Positions 54,833 to 64,000 of a stretch of 64,000 bases of DNA are shown here, piece after piece; within the stretch, counting starts at the first letter, position 1, and each line of letters opens with the position of its first letter. Where the stretch lies: positions 12,586,501 through 12,650,500 of the forward strand of contig NC_088320.1 of assembly GCF_910592395.1 (NCBI RefSeq). The letters run 5' to 3'. Made by a program: the position numbers and the translations under genes. The notes under the pieces were generated by a model. It did not search any database, had not been told where the DNA came from, and worked only from the letters and a program-made list of their open reading frames with translations. This DNA is from Lineus longissimus. Taxonomy: Eukaryota > Nemertea > Pilidiophora > Heteronemertea > Lineidae.

Positions 54833-55985
54833 TTCATTATTATTATCATCAAAACCTCCAAGTAGGAGAACATATACAAAAAGTACAGGTACAGGAACAA
54901 CATGAAAATACAAACAAATACAGAGCTTAAAAAGCACGCACCAGTAATCTGACCAGACTCTTCTCAGCTGAGCCGGGGGCGCCGTATCTGTCGTCGAGGA
55001 GGAGAGACCTAAGCGAGTCAACTACGCCATCCTTGCCTACAGAGACGCCACTACCTCGGCAAAGCGAGTGGGGCCAGTCAGAAAAAGCAAGGACAACAGA
55101 TGACACAATACGAGACACAGAGTATAAAAGGGTGCTGACAGTACAGTCGCGCCCGGCTATAAAATCGGTTGAGAGTGCAACATTAATGTCGCGTGCCGGT
55201 GTGCAAGGGATAGTAGTCCTAGGGCTAATAGTCCGTGTAACAATAGCCCGCATTGCTAAATGTTTTGGTTAGGGTTAGCGGTACAATATATCATGCTGCT
55301 TAATTGATCAAATACAATGCTACCGGACTATGACTCCAGGGGGACTATATCCGCTGTCACACCGGGGATCGCTGCTTAAAAGTCCTATTGTAAAGTAAAA
55401 GTATACTAGTCTGTTAAGAATAATAGAAGACCCTGATTCAATAGAAATGGCCATAAGGAGTTTGCTGTGGTGTGACCGCTAAGGCAAACCGAGCACCCGT
55501 TTGATATTATTACTCGATCTGGAAGCTATTTTACAAATTCAGATCATGATTATTCTCGGTAACACTAAAACACCCAGATGTAGCAATCGGTAGAGTGGCA
55601 GTTTTCTAGGCTTTCCCTGGCATCGTTTGGATTATAATTTCCTCGATCCATTAAAAGTGTGCTAACATATATTGAGATGTAATTTTCCAATCCTTCTCAT
55701 ACTTGATGAAGGAACAGTTTGTGCCGTAAGCTTGTATCGGGTCCTCGGACCAAATAACAGTTGATCATGAAAAATGTGTTATCTTCTCTATTTTCCTGTT
55801 GTGTAGCAGATCGAGTAACTCCTTGGTACCAAAGAGAGACTTATCCTTTCTTGTTCGATGGTTCACTGACCAAAGATCGCCTGAGTGACCTTTAAACCTT
55901 TTTGTAGATGGTTATTTCTGATAAGCTATAGTACCTTATATTATTAGTTAGGCGAATTTGGCAATACTGCATAATGTCATCATGC
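52980..55985. other. Gene-free region upstream of MPEG1
   Basis: The MPEG1 promoter should lie just above 52967, but no element is distinct. A (GAT)n dyad lies at about 54039-54070 and an (ATT)n microsatellite at about 54802-54850, the latter after a SINE-like 3' end ('aatagcgcctata'). No exon supported. Confidence 0.5.
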
Positions 55986-55996
55986 AGTGTTTCTCT

Positions 55997-56227
55997 TTTG
56001 GCATCGGCGAGAGCGACACCTGCATATGCAACCACGAGCCCATGACTGCTGAGCACATACTAGGAAGATGCTCAAGTTTTGCAGACCTGAGGAAGGAGAC
56101 CTGGCCAGAGGGAGCACGAATCCATGACCAGTTATATGGAGATCTCCAGCAGCTACGCAGGACCACCGACTTTATAATAAAATCCGGACTGACTGTCTAA
56201 AACGTGGTGAACGAAAGAAGAAGAAGA
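55997..56227 (+). mobile_element. 5'-truncated LINE fragment with 11-bp target duplication
   Basis: It codes for a C-terminal LINE tail with the zinc-knuckle-type CICNHEPMTAEHILGRC and 'LRKETWPEGARIHDQLYGDL', stops at 56198-56200, and ends in GAAGAAGAAG repeats. AGTGTTTCTCT lies at both sides (55986-55996 and 56228-56238, the right copy overlapping the tail by two bases). The cysteine pattern is that of Jockey/CR1/I-type ORF2 tails; clade not fixed. Dead on arrival by truncation. Confidence 0.8.
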
Positions 56228-56607
56228 AGTGTTTCTCTCATTGTTTAGTGAAGGCTTAAACACAGACGCGACAATAATTTTCGCGAAGTTCTAAAATATG
56301 GAAAAGCATTTAACAAATGTGAATGATATTGGGCTATCGATACAGGTCTTCCTGTGACCATGCTGTGACAGAGGCCGACCATATATTTCAGCCAATGAAT
56401 GCCCCCTAACAGAACATTGTATTACAGTGTATATACAGACAGTGTAGACTTCACCATTTGTGTGCTTGAGTCAGTACGTCCTGTCTTGTTCTGCATGTCC
56501 GTGTTGCATGGGCTGAACTTTTTATGTGTCCCCACCAAAACGAATGTGCATCACAACTACCAATATTACAGTCCTTGACATCTGTATCGGGAGGCATTTT
56601 ATAATCA

Positions 56608-58431
56608 GACTCATCATCATCATCATCATCGATCGACTGCGCAGCAGGCGGCCACAAGCTTCCTCCAACCAACCCTATCCTGGGCCAATTCCTCAATTTG
56701 TTTTGGTTCCAGCGGTCCTATGAGAGATTTGATATACGTCAGATAAGGCATTCGCTGGCGGCCAGGGCGTCTCCTGCCGTGCGTCGGTTGGTATAGTGCA
56801 TACAATCTAGCTGGCTCATTGCTTGGCATCCGTAAAATATGTCCCAGGAACGTCAATTGGCGGAGGTGCACACAATGTATTAGGGGGGTGCACTTCACCA
56901 GTGAGTACACTGTTGTATTTGATACATGGTCGGTCCGCTTGATATTTAACATGATCCTGTAGCATGATGTTGCAAACGCGTTGATGTTGTTTTCCATGTG
57001 TGTGGTAATCACCCAGGACTCACATCCGTATAACAGTACGGTGAGGCAGGTGGTAGTGAAGAGGCGCACTTTTGTACTGATCGATATGGTTTGACTTCTC
57101 CAGAGTTTCTCGAGCTTCCAGAAGGCAGACCAGGCGAGGGCTTTTCTTCTCTTCAGGTCAGCTGCACTTGAGTCCATCATGGAGCCCAGATACTTGAAGT
57201 CAGTCACATGCTGTATGGGTTCTCCATATACTTTTAGTGGTGTACTTGTATCGCAGTGGCGTGTCATATACTCTGTTTTTGGGACGTTTATCATCAATCC
57301 GATGTCTTTGGCACTGTCCGTCGTTCTGTCGATCTGATGCTTTGCGTGTGGTGCTATAGACTCCAAGAGTGCGATATCATCTGCGAAGTCCAGATCATTG
57401 AGCCGCCTTGCAGGATATCGCCTAGAAGCGCGGGGATGAGTTACAACTCCACTGTCACCACCTAAGGTGGCCTTTTGCAGCAGGAAGTCTACCAAGATGA
57501 TGAATAGGAATGGAGCAAGAACATCACCCTGGAGCACTCCGGTCGTGACACCAAAGGTTTCCGAGATGCCACCATTGACTGTTACAGCGCTTTGGGAGTC
57601 TGTGTACAGGACCTTTATGGCGTCCACTAACTTCTTCGGGATTCCATAGCTGCGCAGGATGGCAAACATAGCAGTCCTGTTGATGGAGTCAAAGGCCTTC
57701 CTAAAGTCAATTAAAGTGACATTCAGTGGGAGTTGTTGGTCCTGGAAGCCCCCCATAATCCTTCGTAGGGTATGTGTCTGCTGGATACAGCTTCTTCCCC
57801 TCCGGAAGCCAGCCTGGTTATTTCTCAGGAGTGGATCGACTTGATCACGGATTCTATTGAAAAGAATCTTGTTGTAGACCTTGGCAGCGATGGACATGAG
57901 ACTGATTCCCCTGTATTTGGTCATCATGAATAGGTTTCTCTTCTTTGGCAGAGGAACGATGATGTTTGTAGTCCACTGTTTGGGGGGCTGCAGAGTTGTG
58001 TACACCTCGACACAGAACTTGTGGATGATTTCAGCCATTGGGGCTCCACCTCCTTGGAGAACTTCTGCGGTTATGGCACAATCCAGACCTGCGGCGCGGT
58101 TCTTTTTCATCGCGGCAATGGCTTTCTCTGTCTCCCTCCGTGTTGGTGGGTCGGTGCATATTGGTAGGTCTTCATCCGCTGGGGGTGGGAGATTGTCTGA
58201 TGTGTGTCCTGTGCTGTTGTTAAGCAAGGAGCTGAAGTACTTTCCCCATTCTTCAAGGAGCTCATGGTCGTTTGATGGCTGTGTTCCATCGAGTTTCTTG
58301 ACCTTGGTGGCCGAGTTCTGATTTTTCCCAGAAAGGGCATGGATCAACTTCCATGTCATACTATACTGGCCTCTCTTGTTTGCCTCCTCCAGCTCCTCTA
58401 GCTGCTTGTCCAGACTAATAACCTTTAACAA
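56608..58431 (-). mobile_element. 5'-truncated LINE with open reverse transcriptase frame
   Basis: A 601-codon open frame (58431-56626) starts in the linker before the RT. Motifs include NNQAGFRRGRSCIQQTHTLR, LIDFRKAFDSI, TGVLQGDVLAPFLFIILVDF and LDFADDIALLE, so the catalytic Asp pair is kept. A thumb region follows (FKYLGSMMDSS, VRLFTTTCLTVLLYGCESW), then a C-terminal HILRMPSNEPARLYALY and HGRRRPGRQR. The apurinic endonuclease domain is missing. Past the stop the element ends in (ATG)n on the minus strand (about 56608-56628), typical of RTE-like elements. The clade is a moderate-confidence call. It sits in opposite orientation upstream of the SET exons. Confidence 0.88.
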
Positions 58432-58836
58432 TGCATCTTATGATTGAGAGTCGGCCTCCCCATATTGTTTTTCTGGTGAACAGAGAAATGAAGCGTAGGA
58501 ACACTCTTTGAAATATTTGTAATATGTTTGATCTTTTGAAAAACCTTGGTTTTTCGGCCAGCACAAATATGCACTCCTGTGTGGAGGTGCAGCGACGCGA
58601 CAAAGCAGAGTAAGAAGGTTTCCACAGTCTCAAAAACCTCTACGGGGTGTGTATTTTGTTTCCGAAAGATTTCCTAAGATTTTTTCAGAACCTCACCAAC
58701 ATTTATTTCTAATACTAAGAGTACGTGTGCCCTACATTAACAATAGTTTAGATGGTGCAACCATTTTCAACCATTCCACTGCTGCATCGAACACACAAGT
58801 TTATCTTTATCAAAAAATCTTTTTTTCTTATTTCAG

Positions 58837-59872
58837 GTAGGGGTGTTTTCACTGAAGTCCCTTTTGAAAAAAGTGACTTCCTCTTGATTTACAAGGGGGA
58901 GATAATAAAAACAGCTGAAGCTGAAATTAGAGAAGAACGTTACAAAGAGGCTGGTTTAGGAAGCTTCATGTATTTTTTCAAATTCGGAAGTGAAACGATG
59001 TGGTAAGTTTTAATGTGTTTGCATTTAAAAATTATGCGGTTAAAGGGAATTTCGCACGACAATCGATTCAGCCTACTTTTAACATTTTCCTGGGCGGTGA
59101 AAATGAACCGTCTCATTTCCTGTTTGAAAACTGGCGCAGATCAGTGAGCTAGATTAGACATAATAAACATTAAGACAATAAGGCCCGCAAGCAATAGGGT
59201 GCCATTCAGGAACTTGCCTACGACTTGATGAAGCATCAATTGCTTTGATACCGACTGACACGCGGGAGGGACAATGCATTGCTCATACGAATTCGAATGT
59301 TGGAGATGAGTAAAGAGTATCTGTATTGTTTTAGATCAGAACGTCACACGCCTTCCAGACAGCTTCGAACATTGTCATCCAGTTGCTCCTTCCTGACATA
59401 GCCATATATTATGAGTTAAACAATTATTTGTGAATATGCACTGAGATTTTGTCAGGGAGCAGGTACAATCTGGACTACCAACATATGTCGTGAATATTTG
59501 CCTTCTACAACTTTCAGACAATATATTATTAATTATATAGGAGAGTTTGTTCCACCCGAACTTTATTGAACTTTCCATTACTGTATATTGTAATGCATTT
59601 TTTTATACGAGGTTTGATTGCTGAGGGTAATTACCTTGCATGGCTAATTTATTTGTTTGAATTTCAGTGTCGATGCAACACGAGACGATGGAAGTCGTGG
59701 GCGCTTAGTGAATGATGGCGTGAACGGGTCGGACAATTGTTCAATGAGAATGGTTGCGAAGGAAGGGAAGCCATATTTGGCTTTATTTGCCAGCAGGAAC
59801 ATTGGCATTGGCGAGGAATTACGATACGATTATGGTGTTACAGATCTACCATGGCGAACATCTGACAAGCCA
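58837..59872 (+). CDS. Two exons of a SET-domain lysine methyltransferase (KMT5A-like)
   Basis: Exon 1 (58837-59002) follows a TTTCTTATTTCAG acceptor and opens GRGVFTEVPFEKSDFLLIYKGE, the first SET strands. Its GTAAGT donor splits a Cys codon that exon 2 (59668-59872, acceptor TTGAATTTCAG) completes. Exon 2 reads VDATRDDGSRGRLVNDG, then NCSMRMV, LALFASRNIGIGEELRYDYG, covering the SAM-binding N-C, the catalytic Tyr and the GEEL-YDYG end. The order and the 'CVDAT...GRLVN' words are closest to KMT5A-type SET domains. 'NDGVNGSDNCS' replaces the usual 'NHS...NC', so His of the canonical NHS motif is absent. Exon 2 ends in phase 0 with a GTAAGC donor. Upstream and downstream exons are not resolved. 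Confidence 0.85.
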
Positions 59873-60637
59873 GTAAGCTTTGTTTTTTATCAATAATTAG
59901 ACCCTGTCGTAGTGTGGCATGACACCAAGGGAAACTCAGTTTTTCTTGGATGATAATATTGACCTCTGACAAATTCATTGGCACTCTAAACTCACAAATA
60001 GAAACGAAGACTCAAGTTCTTTTAAACAGACTACTCGTGCATTTTAGCACACATAGAACTGGTGATATTATTGATGCATAAAAATCCAAGAATATGAGAG
60101 GTCTCCCCTTTTTGTGTATGAACTTTCTGAACGTTGAACTAATTACGTTTAAGTGGACACGAAGTGCGATCGGCTATGCTGAAGGCCGGTCCACTTAAAA
60201 AAGGTCCAGTTCGACATAAGGTTGAAAATGCCTCTTTCTGAAATAATTTCCCCATAACTATGGCATTTTCGATATAAAGAAGGACCAAGTGATTTTAAAA
60301 CTACCAGTCTAATGTTTTTATTTTTTCATGCAAGTGCCCCCACCGGTAGAACAGGTCGCGACGCCATGATCATGGAGCGAGACAGACAAATGTGTATGTT
60401 TTCATTATCAATGATAGTATCATGACACCAAGCATTACACTTGTTGCATTTCATATTTCCCGCGTTTGACGTCATGATTCAGCCATATGCTGTCAAATCT
60501 TCTCAGTTAAACTCTTATCCTAAATTAAAGAATTGTTTTGTACTAATCGCATGCAATTATTTATAAAAGCAAGTACAATTGTGGCATATGTGTATTTTAT
60601 CGAATGTTATTTTTAGATTTTGCAACAATCGTCATTC

Positions 60638-60842
60638 GTTCGCAGCGCCATCCGTCATCATGCCGCCATTTGCAGTGCATCGATATTCCCTGCGTCCTCG
60701 CCCATGTCGCCCCGGTCCTTATCGCACAAGAAGGACGTGTTCTGGATGTTACGATACGAGGTTGCGTAGCAGTAAGAAGAAGACAACGCCGACCTTTTGG
60801 CCTGTAGAAGTCGATGAATACGACTTCGATACCAATAAGTAA
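60638..60842 (+). CDS. Possible further exon after the SET domain
   Basis: An acceptor-like TTCGTTCGCAG ends at 60638-60640. In one frame the following sequence gives about 55 residues to a TAG near 60807. In another, a basic stretch with KKKTTPTFWPVEVDEYDFDT runs to a TAA at 60840-60842. I cannot tell which, if either, is spliced to 59872; the phase-0 frame is the first. Weak evidence. Confidence 0.25.
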
Positions 60843-61364
60843 CAGATGCTTGATTGTACATTACCTGTTACATTAATCTTCAATATGATGAAGGAAGTTA
60901 ACTTAACGGAAGAAGAAGAGAAGAAGAAGTAAGACCTCGAAACATTCAATGCTCCCATGTATTCACATGTGTTACATGTATCATGTGCATGCTGAGTGCA
61001 TTCTCCTGTACATTCTGACATTTGCATTGTGTGCATCATTGTCATAGAGCACGTGTCATTCACATTTGTGCACAAGTTCTGTAGGTCTACTCATTGGTAG
61101 TCCCCAGTCTACTTTTGGATAGGGCCTTAGACTTAGTGGGAGCTACCTCATCGATCAGTATAGCCTACCTTACCATTCTTTTACATGTCGGAAGAGCATG
61201 AATAATGAAGCGGCCGAAGGAAGGGTGACCTGCCGATCGAGTGAGTATAAAGTCCTGACTGTTCCAGGTGGTATGTATTGTGTGGAGGGGGGGGGGGGGA
61301 ATCAATGCAACATCAAATATTTCAATATCGACATACAGCATACATGTATCTTTTATCTTTCCAG

Positions 61365-61460
61365 GTATTGTGTCCACTATATCGGCTACAGTACCAAATG
61401 GGACAGTGGGTTGATCATGGAAATGTCAAGTCGCAATACTTCAACAGAACAGATGCTTGA
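61365..61460 (+). pseudogene. Possible chromo-barrel (Tudor-knot) exon with a frame break
   Basis: After a TTTCCAG acceptor the sequence reads YCVHYIGYSTKWD, the core of chromo-barrel/Tudor-knot domains (usual pattern 'VHY-G-----WDEW'). The next residues of the pattern (QWVDHG...) are found in a different frame, one base off, around 61403-61408. This is either a broken exon or a sequence error. No partner exon was fixed; it may belong with the SET exons upstream. Confidence 0.45.
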
Positions 61461-61464
61461 TTGT

Positions 61465-62817
61465 ATCTCACTTTAGTTTGGCATATCTTGGAACCTCATC
61501 CTTATTTCCATTAGGCCCTGAATGGGTCTCAGTTTCTGAGGTATAGTGCCACTTCACAGGGGGAAACTTTGCACTTTTGGAATCGGCACCCCTAAATTTC
61601 CCTAAAACACCAATTTTGTCCTGGTTCCCAGATATGTCAAACTGAACTGTACGTGTACTTGGCCCATGGCACCCTGAATTCAGAGTTTTGGATTCTATGT
61701 AAATTTCTTTATGTTTTAAATGTTGAATGGGTGGCATTTTTTGTGTTCACCCTGAATATGTTCTTTTATTTATGTCCAATCATTCAAGATCTGAAGTGTA
61801 ATTTTTAAGTTTTGAATAAAAATAATTGATTTGTATTGTTTTTAAATGGTTGCTCATATTGTCTTTTCTCAGGTTGACTCATCTGCAGAATAATGATGTC
61901 ACATTGTCATCTCCAAGTGCCTTGACCCAAGTCATGGAATGAGGACATTCCTTGGCCTGGTTGTTTAAAACAAGTTTGACAACAATGCCACTTTTTCTGA
62001 AAAAACAACCCTGCCCCTGCCCCTGCTCCTGCTCCCCCCTACCTCCCTCCAGGACAACCATCCAACCCCTTGGAGATGTTCTTCTAGTGTCCACAGTAAG
62101 AGCTTTTGGAGGGCAGATGCCCATAAGGAAGAATCTTAGGTGCAATTGGAAAATTTCTCCCTCGCCCCCCCCCCTTCGCCCTTCAGGCACAGCCTATAGG
62201 ACAATCCCAGTCACTTGGGACTATAGATTAGGAAGCTCACACATTGATCAATGAGAGTAAAATCCCATGTAAAATAGGTAACGTCTGCTGTTACAAGCAC
62301 AAAAGAGCCTGTGTTGAAGTAGAAAATTAGACAAAATGCAGTGAATTTTCTGAAGAAAAACATCAAAAGATCCGGTTCTAAATTTCCATAGAATGCCATG
62401 AATTTTTTACTGGATGTCCCCAAAATACAAAGCAATTCAGTTCCACTACTACTCGTGAGATGGCGTGGGTGAGGCATTTTCTAAAAATCAACTTCACATT
62501 CGACTTCGCTATTTTAAGCCGCTTTTCCATTAAAAATATGACGATCTCGTAAATATCTGAATACAGGTCCGGTAGGGATAGGCCATAAAAATTAAAGCTA
62601 ATGCCTTTCTGACATGTAAAAGATGTTGAAATTTCATTTGGGACTGCTACACCTGTGAATTTATTGGCCCCATCGTAGCGACGAGACGAAATCTTCATTT
62701 TCCACTGTTTCCCAACGTCGGTCGGAACTAAAATTGTAGATGGCGCTCGCAACAAATGCAACCCGGTGTAACGATATGAAACGAACCTAATGTACCTTGC
62801 GTCAATTTGAGTGACGT
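61465..62817. other. No gene seen
   Basis: Short frames only, with C-rich tracts near 62010-62040 and 62165. Confidence 0.45.
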
Positions 62818-63748
62818 TATTAGAGAGGTTGCGAACCGTCCCGACTTCCACTCCCACTCCGAGTTAAACTCGAGTCGTTCTCGGAACCCGTGACGTCGAA
62901 AAGTAGGTTGCGCGCACCAACGGGAACCGAGTTGGGAGACGTCATTCGGCCAGCCTGCGAGTCACACGGCCAAACTGGAAATCAACCAAATTAACGACGT
63001 ACGAGAAAAAAAGTAAATAAAGCAGACGAAATATTCTACAATCTTGGTGATTTACAGCCAGTAAAAAGCCGTTTCCTCTGTACCATGTGCGTATTTCTAT
63101 TGTAAAACTACGAATTACTTCAGTCCTAAGATAACTTGATCCAAAAAGTACAGAGGGGAACAGAGTTTCATTCATGAAACTATATTTTGGGGCGACAGGC
63201 CTACGAAGTGCGAGTCTTCCTGTCCTCCAATATCGTAGTGATGCCTATGCCCACCTGGCATCGCCATCAGATCATGCCGAGGCCTAGATTATCTTGACTG
63301 GAGGTAGCCGTGTATTTTCTCTTTGGACCAGTGCAATGGTTAATTGAAAACGTGCAGCCTATCTCCGCTATCTGGCCATGTTTTTAAGCCCTTAGGCTAG
63401 CTCCTCCCAAGTCAGTCAGTACACGGCCGTTCTACACAATTTTGAACACTTCAAAAACAACAAGTTTTCTACGTCTTTTACACAAAAAATCTTGTTACAA
63501 CTTAGGTGACGTGCTAGAACAGTGTGTAAGGGATATTGCTTCTTAATTGTCACTTGATTTAAATGTCTAAAAGCTGAGATAATGCAAGTGGGAGAACACT
63601 TACGAGTTCGCGGCCTCCAACTCGTAAAATCGTCCGAGTTCATGAAGCAAGACGGGGAAATCCCTCGTGAAGTGATGACGTAATACGCCAAAACGGAATC
63701 ACCTCGGAGTGGGAGTGGGAGTGGGGACGGTCCGCAACCTCTCTAATA
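62818..63748. mobile_element. 931-bp element with about 43-bp TIRs
   Basis: The left end TATTAGAGAGGTTGCG, followed by 'accgtccc' and a CCACTCCCACTCCGAG block, matches the reverse complement of the right end (63705-63748) with few differences. TA at both borders may be the target duplication. The short frames reading VGTVRNLSN at each end are the TIRs. The interior has no transposase, so it is a non-autonomous element or a paired repeat. Confidence 0.6.
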
Positions 63749-64000
63749 TCATCGCCGACTCCGTAAGCGAGTTGATTTCCATTTTTGTGCGTTTTATTAC
63801 TAGTTTCAACGTGATTTCCCGTTCCGAACCGCGGCATGGCGGACAGAATAACGACGTGGGCGTCCTCAAGTCACAATCGCTTCAGGTTCTGACTTCGATG
63901 TACTCGGGATGACTTCTCGTCCTCGTCGAAACCGTAAAAGCGTGTAGCGGCCGAGTCCGCGATCACCCGGAACTTGTTTTCTTCGGGACTGGGGTCAATC

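Overview
The window is eukaryotic (animal) nuclear DNA. It holds spliced exons with GT-AG borders, a MACPF immune gene of the perforin-2/MPEG1 family, SET-domain exons, LINE remnants, MITE-like foldbacks and minisatellites, and no operons outside one inserted element. The gene set and repeat style fit a marine invertebrate (non-vertebrate deuterostome or lophotrochozoan); I cannot name the species from sequence alone.

Layout. 1-22.7 kb is gene-poor and repeat-rich: two exons of an unrecognised minus-strand gene (2741-3832), a possible small plus-strand exon pair (13668-13915), several terminal-inverted-repeat (TIR) elements, a 3 x 301 bp repeat element (11.66-12.78 kb), a 649 bp tandem duplication (16.5-17.8 kb) and an inverted pair of 20 bp minisatellite arrays (9.94-10.56 kb). 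At 23.0-24.3 kb lies a decayed pogo/Tigger-type transposase on the minus strand. Its first five codons are found 16.3 kb away at 40604-40618, because a complete Polinton/Maverick (24313-40603) inserted there. The Polinton has 699 bp TIRs and a 6 bp target-site duplication, CAGTGG.

The Polinton carries a protein-primed PolB, retroviral-type integrase, FtsK/HerA-type packaging ATPase, double-jelly-roll major capsid protein, minor capsid (penton) protein, several small conserved Polinton proteins, a zinc-ribbon protein, and an OB-fold-like gene present once in each TIR. Capsid and integrase frames are open. PolB (one in-frame stop, two frameshifts), the ATPase (one frameshift) and a small plus-strand gene (one frameshift) are broken, and I see no adenain-type protease. 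Almost every gene starts right after a TATAAATAAATG-like motif. At least twelve hairpins of a few sequence families sit at gene ends and in spacers, suggesting the element's own promoter and 3'-end code.

41-64 kb returns to host DNA: a degenerate minisatellite (41.87-43.2 kb), a 480 bp Merlin-like MITE with 9 bp duplication (45.3-45.8 kb), a two-exon MPEG1 gene on the minus strand (52967-47501) with a foldback element in its intron, two 5'-truncated LINEs (one with 11 bp target duplication), SET-domain exons on the plus strand (58837-59872), a possible chromo-barrel exon with a frame break (61.37 kb) and a further TIR element (62.8-63.7 kb). No rRNA, tRNA gene or CRISPR array was seen.
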